DNA of 55,080 nt from positions 1 to 55,080 of the forward strand of contig NZ_CADIKF010000047.1 in assembly GCF_902859875.1 (NCBI RefSeq), written 5' to 3'. This DNA is from Paraburkholderia solisilvae. Its GTDB lineage: Bacteria > Pseudomonadota > Gammaproteobacteria > Burkholderiales > Burkholderiaceae. Positions within the stretch are counted from its first letter, which is position 1. Every line of letters starts with the position of its first letter. The notes below the pieces were generated by a model. That model was given only the letters and a program-made list of their open reading frames with translations. It had not been told where the DNA came from and searched no databases. Shown here piece by piece: positions 27,474-36,461 of this stretch. The translations under genes and the position numbers were made by a program.

Positions 27474-27857
27474 ATGCAGATTCGCGATAGCGCCGGCTCG
27501 TCGTCGGCTGGCAGCTTTGCGCCGTCCGGCGCCACCGGCAGCAGCAATGGGTCGTCGTTCAAGGAGTTGCTGTCCGAGTTGCAGGGCTATACCGGCAGCA
27601 ACCCCGGGCAAGCCATGTTTAACTCAATTCTCGGCCAACTGGGCATCACGCCGCAGCAACTCGCGCAGATGACGCCGCAAGAACGCGAGAAGATCGAACA
27701 GAAGGTCCAGGATCTGATGAAGAAGGAGATGCAGGCGCAGCAGCAGGCGAGCCAGGCCCCGCAAATGGCGCAGATTCAGCAGGCAGGCACGCAAACGGGT
27801 ACGCAAAGCGGGACGTCGTCTTCGGGGAAACAGAACACGATCGACTTCTCCATCTGA
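27474..27857 (+). CDS. Small Ser/Gln-rich hypothetical protein
   Basis: 127 residues from ATG 27474 with AAGGAG about 10 nt upstream. An N-terminal Ser/Gly-rich stretch (residues 1-28) precedes an amphipathic helix pair ('FKELLSELQGY', 'MFNSILGQLGITPQQLAQMTPQEREKIEQK') and a Gln/Thr/Ser-rich tail; there is no cysteine and only one aromatic cluster. This composition resembles secreted heat-stable proteins such as harpins, but no homologue is recognised and no PIP box precedes it. Terminated by a strong shared hairpin. Confidence 0.65.
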   Translation: MQIRDSAGSSSAGSFAPSGATGSSNGSSFKELLSELQGYTGSNPGQAMFNSILGQLGITPQQLAQMTPQEREKIEQKVQDLMKKEMQAQQQASQAPQMAQIQQAGTQTGTQSGTSSSGKQNTIDFSI

Positions 27858-27890
27858 TGCGATTTGACGCGCTCAGGTGCGACGGGCGGG

Positions 27891-27940
27891 CTTGTGCTGC
27901 CGCACGAACCGGCGTTATACGGTCCGTGCGGCAGTACAAG
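27891..27940. terminator. Bidirectional terminator hairpin
   Basis: Arms 27891-27906 and 27925-27940 are inverted repeats of 16 nt with a single G-T wobble, and four further pairs extend the stem around a short loop. It lies between the stop codons of two convergent genes (27857 and 27946), so it probably ends both transcripts. Confidence 0.7.
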
Positions 27941-27945
27941 GCCTG

Positions 27946-28917
27946 TCATGCATGCGGACGCGTCGCAATCTTGCGCACGAACTGGTCGATCAGTCCGGCG
28001 GCCTGATCGGGCTGTTCGTCGAGCGCGAAATGCCCGGCCTCCAGGATATGAATGTCCGCGTTCGGCAGGTCGCGCCGATACGCGTCCGTTTCGGCGACCT
28101 GGAATGACGGATCGTATTTGCCCCACAGCACCAGCGTGCGCGGCTGCGTTTTTTTCATCCACGCCTGCCATTTCGGATACGACGCGACATTGGTGCGATA
28201 GTCGTAGAACAGGTCGCTCTGGATGTCGACTTCACCGGGTCGGCTCAGAAAAGCGAATTCGTCCGTCCACAGGTCCGGGTCGTACAGATCGACGTTCGGG
28301 CTCGAGCCGAGGTGGCGCAGCTTCGTCGCATTGAACGAGATCAGGTTCTCGCGTAGCGCAGCCTCATTCGCTTCGCGGTCTGCCCAGTATTCGCGCCGTT
28401 TGTTCCACAGCGGCCCCAGCCCGTCCTCATGCGAGACGGCGTTCTGAATGATCAGCGCATCGACCCGCTCGGGGTGTTCGAGCGCCAGCCGGAATCCGAC
28501 CGGACCGCCGTAGTCCTGCATATACATGATGTAGTGCGTGAGACCCAGCTTGACCGTGAATGCATCGACTACCTGCGCGATGTGATCGAACGTGTACGTG
28601 AATTGCGCGGGCGGCGGCGCGGCGCTATTGCCAAAGCCGGGGTAGTCCGGCGCGATCAGGTGGTAGCGGTTCGCGAGGCGCTGAAAGAGCGGATTGAACA
28701 TGCGCGACGAAGAAGGAAAGCCGTGCAACAGCAACAGCGTCGGCGCATTCTTCGGACCGGCCTCACGGTAGAACACCGATACGCCGTCGATGTCGATGGT
28801 GCGGTAGTGGACCTGCGCGTCGCTCGTGGGCGTCATGTCATTTCCTTTAGCGGACGAAAATGGCGCGTAGTTCAGCGCGATCAATGCGGCTGTCAGCGCG
28901 GCGAACCTGTTCCACAT
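27946..28917 (-). CDS. Alpha/beta hydrolase, epoxide hydrolase / dehalogenase-like
   Basis: About 323 residues. Hydrolase core: oxyanion region 'LLLHGFPSSSRMF', nucleophile elbow 'YMQDYGGPVGF' with Asp as nucleophile, acid region 'LVLWGKYDPSF' and catalytic His in 'ILEAGHFALDEQ'. An Asp nucleophile is the mark of epoxide hydrolases and haloalkane dehalogenases. Two starts are possible: ATG 28917 adds a signal-like hydrophobic segment (WNRFAALTAALIALNYA), while ATG 28836 has a much better ribosome-binding site (AAAGGAAA). Location (periplasm or cytoplasm) therefore depends on the start. Confidence 0.8.
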   Translation of the reverse strand: MWNRFAALTAALIALNYAPFSSAKGNDMTPTSDAQVHYRTIDIDGVSVFYREAGPKNAPTLLLLHGFPSSSRMFNPLFQRLANRYHLIAPDYPGFGNSAAPPPAQFTYTFDHIAQVVDAFTVKLGLTHYIMYMQDYGGPVGFRLALEHPERVDALIIQNAVSHEDGLGPLWNKRREYWADREANEAALRENLISFNATKLRHLGSSPNVDLYDPDLWTDEFAFLSRPGEVDIQSDLFYDYRTNVASYPKWQAWMKKTQPRTLVLWGKYDPSFQVAETDAYRRDLPNADIHILEAGHFALDEQPDQAAGLIDQFVRKIATRPHA

Positions 28918-29479
28918 AGATATATTCATTCCTGACAACGTGGTGAACGAAAGCCGGCAGCACGGCACGCATCGGGCGGCCTGGTGCGAATCGATGCGCA
29001 TCGGCGTAATACGCATGGACTGATCATAAGCGTCACGGCGGCCGGGCGTGCGTTGACGTGCAGGCGCCGCGCAGGCGCTGGGTTCGGGCATCGCACGGCG
29101 GCGCGTCGACCTCGATGCGTCGATGCGTCGATGCTCGCCGCGGCTGCAGCAGTTTTCTGAATGCCGACAGCAGCTTTTCGCTGCCATCGGCCGTTGCCTC
29201 GCTGAGCGTTGTGAATGCGTGTATTCGAAAACGCATATCGGATTGCCGCACGCACCTGCGATGTATGCGGATAATGAAAACACGGTTTATGTCTTTTCGC
29301 GCCAACACGCGCGGCTTCGGAAAGCCGGCGCAAGTAATATCGCTTTGATCATTTTTTTTGTTTTTTTTGGAATATCGAACTGTTGTAATCACCCGTAATC
29401 CTCGCGCAGCGTCACAGCCAATGCTTCATATGATGATTGAGTCCTCAGTACCGGGAAATTGAAATACCAAGGAACTGAA
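28918..29479. other. Intergenic region with short tandem repeat and T-rich patch
   Basis: About 560 bp without a gene. It holds an 8-bp tandem repeat TCGATGCG (2.9 copies, 29112-29134) and a marked T-rich segment at about 29346-29372 just before the acyltransferase gene, the most AT-rich point of the window. The AT-rich patch may hold the acyltransferase promoter and is a likely H-NS-binding target. Confidence 0.5.
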
Positions 29480-30526
29480 ATGAAGAAGCAGCGATATGAC
29501 GTCATCGACGCATTGCGTTTTATCCTGGCGTTGTGGGTCGCGATCGGGCACCTGGGTCATTTCCCCATCTTCGGCAAACAGACTTTTGGAGGGGCCGGCG
29601 CCATTTACTCGATGGACCGGTTCGTGCATTCGCTGGTATATGGTTTGCCGGCTGTGATGGCTTTTTTTGTGATATCGGGTTTTTGTATCCACATGCCATT
29701 CAGGCAGCCCGGCAAGATCCCGATTCTGCGGTTTTACTTGCGCCGGTATTTCCGGGTGCTCGCGCCAGTCGCGGTAACGGTGCTGCTGATGACCGAACTG
29801 TTTCCCGAGTTGCATATCTTCGGCAATGATTCGATCTTGTGGAAAAGCACGCTCTGGAGCCTGGTCTGCGAGGAGATTTACTACGCGGTCTATCCGTTCC
29901 TTCGCGCGATCCGGTTCAAGGCGGGCTGGTGGCCCATCATGGGCGCCACTGTTGCGACGAGCATTGCGCTTTCCGTTCTCTTGCGCCGGGCGCCTGAATG
30001 GTCCGACATCGGCGCGATCCCGACCGCGTTGATCCTGTTCCCGGTCTGGATCAGTGGATGCATCCTCGCCGAACAGGTGGAAGGGTTAAAAGCGCTGGAA
30101 AGCAGCCGGATAATATGGCTTTGGCGCATCGGCGCCTGGTTCACGATGTGGGTCAGCGAGTTCCTGATATTCCACATGGGCGTCTCGAAGGTCGTGTGCA
30201 TGCTGTACGTCGGCGGCGTTGCGTATTTCTGGGTTCGCGCGGAAATTGCATATTACATGAACCGTGAGGTTTCACGATTGCTCATGGCGGCAGGGGCGTT
30301 CAGTTACTCGTTGTATCTGGTCCACGTAGGCGTGCGCGATGCCGTGAAGCATTTTCTGCCCGGGATCGACATATTGACGCGATCCGGATGGTTGTTCACG
30401 TTGGCATCGATGCTTGCCTTCGCGTACGTGTTCTACCTGTTGATCGAAGCGCCATCGCATCGGCTGGCCAAGCGCATCAGGCTCTCGAGCGTCAAGATTC
30501 CGGTGGTAACCGAAGAACTGGCTTAG
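29480..30526 (+). CDS. Membrane acyltransferase (acyltransferase 3 / OafA-like)
   Basis: 348 residues from ATG 29480 with AAGGA 8 nt upstream. About ten hydrophobic segments, with the family His in the first ('DALRFILALWVAIGHLGHF') and the conserved 'LWSLVCEEIYYAVYPF' motif. These inner-membrane enzymes transfer acetyl or other acyl groups to sugars of O-antigen, exopolysaccharide, Nod factors or macrolides. The C-terminal extension is short and no SGNH domain is present. It is 23 bp ahead of a Rieske oxygenase gene, an unusual partner; codon use looks less GC-biased than its neighbours. Confidence 0.85.
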   Translation: MKKQRYDVIDALRFILALWVAIGHLGHFPIFGKQTFGGAGAIYSMDRFVHSLVYGLPAVMAFFVISGFCIHMPFRQPGKIPILRFYLRRYFRVLAPVAVTVLLMTELFPELHIFGNDSILWKSTLWSLVCEEIYYAVYPFLRAIRFKAGWWPIMGATVATSIALSVLLRRAPEWSDIGAIPTALILFPVWISGCILAEQVEGLKALESSRIIWLWRIGAWFTMWVSEFLIFHMGVSKVVCMLYVGGVAYFWVRAEIAYYMNREVSRLLMAAGAFSYSLYLVHVGVRDAVKHFLPGIDILTRSGWLFTLASMLAFAYVFYLLIEAPSHRLAKRIRLSSVKIPVVTEELA

Positions 30527-30549
30527 CCCAAGCCGAAGGATCCCCAGGC

Positions 30550-31542
30550 ATGCCCCCCACTTCGCTTGGCTCCGAATGGCTGCCTGTCTGCAATAGCGCC
30601 GAGATTGGCCGGTCGTGCGCGCAGGGCTTTGTGATTGCCGGAGAGTCTATCGTCGCATGGCGCGATGCGGCCGGCCGCATGCATGTGTGGCGCGATTACT
30701 GTGCGCATCGCGGCGCGCGGTTGTCACTCGGAACCGTCAAAGCGGCCGAACTGGAGTGTCCGTACCACGGCTGGCGTTACGATGCGAACGGGCGGTGCGT
30801 TCATATCCCGGCACATCCATCGCAAACACCGCCCGCGCGTGCGTGCGCGACCCGCTTTCTGAGTGAAGAAAAATACGGCGTGGTGTGGATGTGCTTCGGC
30901 GAACCTGCGCGGCCGATAGACTATTTTCCGCAATACCATCTGGCGGGCGCGCGCTGCATCAACCTGGCGCCGCAGACCATTCATTCATCGGGACCGCGCG
31001 TCATCGAAAATTTTCTCGACCTCGCTCATTTCCCGTTTGTGCACACCGGTATCCTCGGCGAGCCCACTCACACGGAAGTGGCCGACTACGAAGTCGACGA
31101 AAGTGAACTCGGCCTCGAGGCACGCGGCTGCAAATTCTGGCAGCCCAACGGCATACCCGGACAGGCCGGCGCCAACATGGAGTACGCGTATTGCGTCAAG
31201 CGTGCGCTGATCGCGACGCTCAGCAAAAAGGCCCAAGACAATTTCGGCGCGCTGCACATCATGATCGTCGTGTCGCCTGTTTCGCCGACGCAGAGTCGCG
31301 CGTGGCTCGTATCCGCACATGAGGACGAGACAACCCACACCGACAAGCAGCTCTACGACTTCAATATGGAAATTCTCATGCAGGACACGCCCATCGTCGA
31401 GTCGCAGCAGCCGAAGTATCTTCCACTCGATCCGGCGGCTGAATTGCATCAGCGATGTGATCGCATGTCGGTTGCGTACCGGCGCTGGCTTGCCGCGCAG
31501 GGTTTCGCGTACGGCACATCGTTAGGCGAGGGCGGGGGATGA
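30550..31542 (+). CDS. Rieske non-haem iron oxygenase, alpha subunit type
   Basis: 330 residues from ATG 30550 (AAGGA upstream). The Rieske [2Fe-2S] site is 'CAHRGARLSLG' and 'CPYHGWRYDANGRC'. The mononuclear iron site is suggested by 'ENFLDLAHFPFVHTGILG' (Asp and two His), as in VanA-type monomeric demethylases/hydroxylases. A separate ferredoxin reductase is needed; the nearest is encoded at 38340-39356. Substrate unknown. Start is 23 bp after the acyltransferase stop, so the two may be co-transcribed. Confidence 0.88.
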   Translation: MPPTSLGSEWLPVCNSAEIGRSCAQGFVIAGESIVAWRDAAGRMHVWRDYCAHRGARLSLGTVKAAELECPYHGWRYDANGRCVHIPAHPSQTPPARACATRFLSEEKYGVVWMCFGEPARPIDYFPQYHLAGARCINLAPQTIHSSGPRVIENFLDLAHFPFVHTGILGEPTHTEVADYEVDESELGLEARGCKFWQPNGIPGQAGANMEYAYCVKRALIATLSKKAQDNFGALHIMIVVSPVSPTQSRAWLVSAHEDETTHTDKQLYDFNMEILMQDTPIVESQQPKYLPLDPAAELHQRCDRMSVAYRRWLAAQGFAYGTSLGEGGG

Positions 31543-31706
31543 ATGGCGGTGAAGGCCAACTCGTCGTGTCGGAACCGTATGCCGTTTACTCGTCGAAAAC
31601 CCGGTCAAATTCCTTCCCGTTGTTATACGCCGCGACCGGTTTCTGGCAATCGGCACCCGCACTGCGGCGCGGGGATGGCCTCGACAATCCCGGTGTTGTT
31701 GCGTAG
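31539..31706 (+). CDS. Short ORF overlapping the Rieske stop codon, possible gene remnant
   Basis: A 55-codon frame starts at ATG 31539 inside the stop of the Rieske gene (ATGA overlap) with a G-rich run just upstream, the layout of a translationally coupled operon gene. It reads 'VSEPYAVYSSKTRSNSFPLLYAATG' (partial) and then stops. It looks like the first part of a lost downstream gene rather than a complete protein, but I cannot identify the family. The rest of 31707-31792 holds nothing recognisable. Confidence 0.3.
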   Translation: MNGGEGQLVVSEPYAVYSSKTRSNSFPLLYAATGFWQSAPALRRGDGLDNPGVVA

Positions 31707-31792
31707 CGAATCAGCTCCACGCGTAGGCGTGGCGGCCATTCTTTTCATCGCGTTGCTACGATGGACGTATGTGTTGCGTCCGCAGTAGTCGA

Positions 31793-32743
31793 TCACGCTT
31801 CGCTGCTTTTATAAGCCGTGCTTGAGCGTCTTCGAGGAGTGTCATCGAATTCGCGGTCGATGCCGGCCTCGCTGAATAGCCATTCACGAAATCGCCTGAC
31901 CTTGTCGACATTGCGCTGCTCCGCCCGATAAGAAAAGAAATGCGTTTCACGCGCGAGCGGCTTGAACACGTCGACGCCAAGCTCGACCAGGTCGCCTCGC
32001 AACAACTCGCGTTCCGCGAGCCGCGTGGTTTCCAGCGCGACGCCCATGCCATCGACCGCCGCGGATAGCACCAATGCGGCGCGATCGAACGATGGCCGCG
32101 GCTTGGCGGGCAACGGAATATCGTTGTGCGCAAACCAGTCCGGCCAGGTGATGCGGCTCAATTGCGAGTCGATCAGCGTCAGCTCTCCGATCAGCCGGTC
32201 CGCTCCGACGCCGTCGCGCAACAGCGACGGCGCGCATAGCGGCACGATGCGTTCGGCGCCTAGAGCAATCGTGACGACACCAGGACGCTCCTGCGCAAAT
32301 CCGTAAGAGATCGCTACATCGACCTCGCGTGCACGGGTCATATCGATCGGCTCCGCAGCCGACGAAAGACGGATTGTGATGTCAGGGTGCGCACTCATGA
32401 ACTGGGGCAGGCGTGGGCCGAGCCATTTGGCCGCAAAGCTGGGGGCACTGTGCAAGACCAGCACCTGCGCGGCCGGCGACAGCGCGACCTCGTTGCACGC
32501 GGCTTCGATCACGTCGAACACGCGGCCAAGGCTCTCCTGCAGCCGCGCACCTTCCGGCGTGGCTTCAACCCGGCGATTGCGGCGCATCAGCAGCGGACGG
32601 CCGAAATACTCCTCGAGCTCCTTCACCTGATGGCTGATCGCGGACTGCGTGAGATGCAGTTCTTCAGCGGCGAGCGTGAAGCTTTGAAGCCGTGCGGTTG
32701 CTTCGAACGCACGCAGCAGAACGAAGTTGGGGATCCGTCTCAT
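31793..32743 (-). CDS. LysR-family transcriptional regulator (GcvA-like)
   Basis: 316 residues from ATG 32743. N-terminal winged HTH 'LRAFEATARLQSFTLAAEELHLTQSAISHQVKELEEYFGRPLLMR' is typical of the GcvA branch. The effector domain has 'APSFAAKWLGPRLPQFMSAHPDI' and 'VDVAISYGFAQERPGV', with 'DSQLSRITWPDWF' before the hinge. It is divergent from the class II aldolase gene (164 bp apart) and probably controls it and the MFS gene. The C-terminal 20 residues are polar and non-conserved. Confidence 0.9.
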   Translation of the reverse strand: MRRIPNFVLLRAFEATARLQSFTLAAEELHLTQSAISHQVKELEEYFGRPLLMRRNRRVEATPEGARLQESLGRVFDVIEAACNEVALSPAAQVLVLHSAPSFAAKWLGPRLPQFMSAHPDITIRLSSAAEPIDMTRAREVDVAISYGFAQERPGVVTIALGAERIVPLCAPSLLRDGVGADRLIGELTLIDSQLSRITWPDWFAHNDIPLPAKPRPSFDRAALVLSAAVDGMGVALETTRLAERELLRGDLVELGVDVFKPLARETHFFSYRAEQRNVDKVRRFREWLFSEAGIDREFDDTPRRRSSTAYKSSEA

Positions 32744-32906
32744 GCCGCGTCCTATGTATGAATCAGGTTCATCTTTCTATGAACAGCCATCGTTTGTCAA
32801 TCGACGCGTATGCCGCGACCATTTGCGCATCGGTAAGCGATTCAACGTCGAGGCGCCGCGGGCCGGTCTGCGCGGCCTTCCATCTTTCAACTCGAAGGAG
32901 CATCTC

Positions 32907-33752
32907 ATGTCCACTGCCATCATTGACGAGAAACCGCAGTCGATCGTCAAGCCGGGGAAAGTTTCCATCTATCAACCCGATCAGGAAGGTCTGATCTATC
33001 CGGAGCTACCCACTTTCAGAACGGCTGCGGAGCACCGGCAGCATCTCAAGGAGCATCTGGTCGGCGCCTGCCGCGCCTTTGCGCTGCAAGGCTTCGACTA
33101 TGGCTTTGCCGGTCACCTGACGGTGCGCGACCCGGAGAATCCGTCGCTGTACTGGACCAACCCGATGGCGGTTCACTTCTCGCAGGTCAAGGTGTCGAAC
33201 CTGATCTGCGCGGACCATCAGGGCCACGTCGTCGAAGGCAATCATGCGATCAACCGCGCCGGTTTCGTGCTGCATGCCGCGGTGCACGAAATGCACCCGG
33301 ACATTGTCGCGATGTGCCACGCGCATACGGTTTACGGCACCGCGTTCGCATCGCTTGGCAAGCCGCTTGCACCGATCAGCCAGGATGCCGCGGCATTCTA
33401 TGAAGATCACGTCGTGATTGGCGACGAGGCCGGCAAGGTCGCAGTCGAAGTGAAAGGCGGCAACCGTGTTGCTCACGCCTTCTCAGGCGTCAAGGCGGCG
33501 ATTCACCAGAACCACGGGCTGCTGACCGCCAGCCGGCACAGCATCGACTCGGCAGCGTTCTGGTTTATCGCACTCGAACGCTGTTGCCAGCAGCAACTGA
33601 TGATCGAAGCGACCGGCGCGACGCCGAGACTCGTCGCGCCTGAGCGCGCGCGCTACAGCCGCGAACACGTCGGTAGCGAATATATCGGATGGTTGCATTT
33701 CCAGACTGTCTGGAACGATCTGGTCGCGACACAGCACGACATGTTCGACTAG
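32907..33752 (+). CDS. Class II aldolase/adducin-family protein
   Basis: 281 residues from ATG 32907 (AAGGAG 8 nt upstream). Zinc-binding His pairs are in 'PDIVAMCHAHTVYGTAFASLG' and 'HQNHGLLTA', with 'GFDYGFAGHLTVRDPENPSLYWTNP' as the substrate loop and 'EALERCC'-like helix at the end. Family members cleave or decarboxylate phosphorylated and unphosphorylated hydroxy acids using a metal-stabilised enediolate. With the MFS carrier immediately downstream, it likely acts on an imported hydroxy acid. Substrate unknown. Confidence 0.85.
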   Translation: MSTAIIDEKPQSIVKPGKVSIYQPDQEGLIYPELPTFRTAAEHRQHLKEHLVGACRAFALQGFDYGFAGHLTVRDPENPSLYWTNPMAVHFSQVKVSNLICADHQGHVVEGNHAINRAGFVLHAAVHEMHPDIVAMCHAHTVYGTAFASLGKPLAPISQDAAAFYEDHVVIGDEAGKVAVEVKGGNRVAHAFSGVKAAIHQNHGLLTASRHSIDSAAFWFIALERCCQQQLMIEATGATPRLVAPERARYSREHVGSEYIGWLHFQTVWNDLVATQHDMFD

Positions 33753-33898
33753 CGCGTCGCTCGCCGGCAAGCGGACACCTCGCCCGATTGCCGGCAAGAC
33801 GCGCCTTCGCGGCGCCGGAAATTTGCATGGGACAGCGAGACGAAGAGCGCGAAGCGCCAGGCTCGCTGTTTGACAACGCATACCAGGAGACAAACAAC

Positions 33899-35296
33899 AT
33901 GAGTGCCCCCCGTTCACTCGCCAGTCGCGACAGCGACGAGTCGTCGACATACGCTAAAGCGACATGGCGACTATTGCCGTTTCTCTTTCTCTGCTACCTG
34001 TGCGCCTATCTCGACCGCATCAACGTCGCGTTTGCGAAATTGCAGATGTTGCAGGACCTGCGCCTGAGCGACGCGGTATATGGAGTGGGCGCGAGCATGT
34101 TTTTCGTCGGATACCTGATCTTCGAAGTACCGAGCAATCTGATTCTGCTGCGCGTCGGCGCGCGGCGCTGGATCGCGCGCATCATGGTCACGTGGGGCCT
34201 GATTTCCGCGGGCATGCTGTTTGTCACGACGCCGGCGAGCTTCTATGTGATGCGCTTTCTGCTAGGTGTCGCGGAAGCAGGCTTTATCCCGGCCATCCTT
34301 CTCTATCTGACTTACTGGTTCCCCGCGTCGCGGCGTAGCAAGGTGACCGCGCTCTTCCTGACCGGCATTCCGATGTCCGGCGTGGTCGGCGGTCCGTTGT
34401 CGGGCTGGCTGATGATGCACCTGGGTGGCGTATACCACCTCGCCGGCTGGCAGTGGCTATTCCTGCTGGAAGGCATCCCGACCGCATTGCTCGGCGTGGC
34501 GGCCTTCTTCTTTCTCGATGACAAGGTGGCCGATGCACGCTGGCTCAGCCACACGCAAAAAGCCATGATCGAGGATAACCTCAGGCAGGAGTTGCCGGCG
34601 CACGCGATGCATTCGGTCAAGGACGGCCTGATCAACCCGAAGGTGCTACTGCTCAGCGTGATCTATTTCTTCTACACGATGGGGCTGTACGGTGTCAGTT
34701 TCTGGCTGCCGACCTTGATCAAGGCGAGCGGTGTCGCGAATCCGCTTCACATCGGTCTGCTGACGGCAATTCCCTACGCGGCGGCAGCGCTGGCGATGGT
34801 GATGGTCAGCCATAGCTCGGACCGCAGCGGCGAGCGGCGCTGGCATCTGATCTTGCCTGGTCTCGCTGGCGCGGCGGGGCTCTACCTCAGCGTGGTGTTC
34901 GCTCACTCGACCACCATTGCACTGGCCGCGTTGACGCTCGGCACGATGGGCGTGATGACGACTATTTCACAGTTCTGGGTGATGCCGCCGGCGATGCTCA
35001 GCGGGGGCGCGGCCGCAGCGGGGCTCGCGCTCGCCAATTCGGTCGGCAGCCTGTCGGGCGTCGTCAGCCCGTCGGTGATCGGCTTCATTCAGGTGTCGAC
35101 CGGTTCGACCGGCGCAGGCGTGCTCGGCCTCGCGGCAAGCCTCGTGATAGGCGGCGCACTCGTGCTGGCGGTGCCGGCGCGGCTCGTGAACAGCGCGCGG
35201 CGCGGCAGCGGATGCGACAGTGGACAGGCAAGTGGACGAGCGGGCGGACAAGCAGCTGGCCCAGCCGGACAACGACGCTTCGGCGATCTCGCGTAA
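33899..35296 (+). CDS. MFS transporter, anion:cation symporter type
   Basis: 465 residues from ATG 33899 (AGGAGA upstream). Closely related to the permease at 14023 in its first half: 'LCYLCAYLDRINVAFAKLQML', 'RWIARIMVTWGL', 'RFLLGVAEAGFIPAILLYLTYWFP'. Twelve membrane segments expected. After the last one there is a Gly/Ala/Gln/Arg-rich tail of about 25 residues that is absent from the paralogue. Its position 146 bp after the class II aldolase gene suggests import of that enzyme's substrate. Confidence 0.88.
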   Translation: MSAPRSLASRDSDESSTYAKATWRLLPFLFLCYLCAYLDRINVAFAKLQMLQDLRLSDAVYGVGASMFFVGYLIFEVPSNLILLRVGARRWIARIMVTWGLISAGMLFVTTPASFYVMRFLLGVAEAGFIPAILLYLTYWFPASRRSKVTALFLTGIPMSGVVGGPLSGWLMMHLGGVYHLAGWQWLFLLEGIPTALLGVAAFFFLDDKVADARWLSHTQKAMIEDNLRQELPAHAMHSVKDGLINPKVLLLSVIYFFYTMGLYGVSFWLPTLIKASGVANPLHIGLLTAIPYAAAALAMVMVSHSSDRSGERRWHLILPGLAGAAGLYLSVVFAHSTTIALAALTLGTMGVMTTISQFWVMPPAMLSGGAAAAGLALANSVGSLSGVVSPSVIGFIQVSTGSTGAGVLGLAASLVIGGALVLAVPARLVNSARRGSGCDSGQASGRAGGQAAGPAGQRRFGDLA

Positions 35297-35327
35297 CCCG
35301 GCGACGTGCGAGCGCGCGCCCAGTGTG

Positions 35328-36017
35328 TCAGGACGGGCGCGCTTCGCCGGGGTTCTCGCCAAGCACCTCGGCGATCCGAAGCACAAGATTCTCGCTCGCC
35401 ATTCGCGTGTGGTGTTCGCTCAGTTCGCCCGCCCGTTCGCTGTCGCCTTCCGCAATCGCGGCCGCGATTGCCGCGTGCTCGTCCCAGATCGATTTGCGCT
35501 GTCCGGAGGCTTGCAGAACCGCACCCATCACGCGGCGCAAATGAACCCAGTGCATATGCGCCGTTTCGGCGATCAGCGGATTGCCCGACGCAATGTAGAT
35601 TGCCGAATGGAAAGCGACGTCCGCCTCGATCATCGCGGTTACGTCGGTGCCTTTGGATGCTCGGCGGCCGTTCGTGATGAGGCTCCTGTCGAGCTTGACT
35701 TGCTTGCCGGCAGCGAGCCGCGCGGCGAGCGAATCGAGCGAACCGCGAATCTGATAGAGGTTCGCGATCCAGTCGGCGTCGAGCGGCGCGACGAGCACGC
35801 CACGCCCCGGCGCATCGAGCACGAGGCCATCTTTCTTGAGCATGCGCAGCGCCTGAAGAACCGGCGAGCGCGAGACGGCGAGCTGCCCGGCGATGTCTTC
35901 CTGCGTCAGCCGAGCGCCAGGCGCGAGCGACCCGTTGCTGATCGCGTCGAGCAGGACACGGTAAACCTCGTCGACATAGTCAGGACGCGTTTGAAGTTTG
36001 ACGAGTTTGGCGGTCAT
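35328..36017 (-). CDS. GntR-family regulator, FCD type
   Basis: 229 residues from ATG 36017; the open frame extends upstream but lacks coding character. N-terminal winged HTH 'SNGSLAPGARLTQEDIAGQLAVSRSPVLQALRMLKKDGLV' and the all-helical FCD effector domain with metal-ligand type His residues ('DVAFHSAIYIAS', 'HMHWVHLRR', 'EHAAIAAAIAEGD', 'ELSEHHTRMA'). FCD regulators usually repress genes for sugar-acid or aromatic-acid breakdown. A shared ATACAGAGTT motif in its own promoter and before the Rieske gene at 36733 suggests autoregulation and control of that oxygenase. Confidence 0.88.
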   Translation of the reverse strand: MTAKLVKLQTRPDYVDEVYRVLLDAISNGSLAPGARLTQEDIAGQLAVSRSPVLQALRMLKKDGLVLDAPGRGVLVAPLDADWIANLYQIRGSLDSLAARLAAGKQVKLDRSLITNGRRASKGTDVTAMIEADVAFHSAIYIASGNPLIAETAHMHWVHLRRVMGAVLQASGQRKSIWDEHAAIAAAIAEGDSERAGELSEHHTRMASENLVLRIAEVLGENPGEARPS

Positions 36018-36032
36018 GGTCACAAGATACTG

Positions 36033-36044
36033 AATACAGAGTTT
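36033..36044. promoter_or_regulatory. Putative GntR operator, copy 1
   Basis: AATACAGAGTTT, 16 bp upstream of the gntR start in the 63-bp gap shared with the truncated lysR gene. It shares ATACAGAGTT with the site at 36657. FCD-type GntR proteins commonly bind NNTTGTATACAANN-like half-palindromes, which both sites resemble. Confidence 0.4.
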
Positions 36045-36080
36045 CCGTAGCTTACACAACCGGCGGGATCGGAGGCAAAT

Positions 36081-36461
36081 ATGAAGATCAGACTGCTGCG
36101 CTCGTTCGTCGTGCTGGCCGAAGTGCGCAACTTCAGACGGGCGGCGGCGCGGCTGGATCTGTCGCAGGCGGCGCTGAGCCGGCAAATGGCGTCGCTCGAG
36201 CGCGCCGTGGGCGTTGCACTGCTCGAACGCAGTCCGCGCGGCACCGAACTGACCCCCGCAGGCAGGCAACTGTGCGCCGACGCCATGAGCATTCTTGCGT
36301 CATTGGAAAGGGCGACGGCTGGCGTGCGGCTGATCGCATCCGGCAAAGCCGGTATGCCCGGCCAGATCAGCGCTTGCGATAGCGGCTATCCGTCATCGCC
36401 GGAGCCAACCGCGCGGCACGCGCGTCATGGCAGCAGGACAGCAGGCGCAAAGCGGATCTGA
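36081..36461 (+). pseudogene. Truncated LysR-family regulator
   Basis: The first 90 residues are a full LysR DNA-binding domain ('LRSFVVLAEVRNFRRAAARLDLSQAALSRQMASLERAVGVALLERSPRG'), but the effector domain that normally occupies the next 200 residues is missing: after 'GMPGQIS' the frame becomes unrelated and stops at residue 126. In another frame (about 36388-36472) there is a short Ala/Arg/Gln-rich tail that may be the original C-terminus, suggesting an internal deletion with frameshift. It is divergent from the gntR gene, the position where a functional regulator of the Rieske gene might once have stood. Confidence 0.7.
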
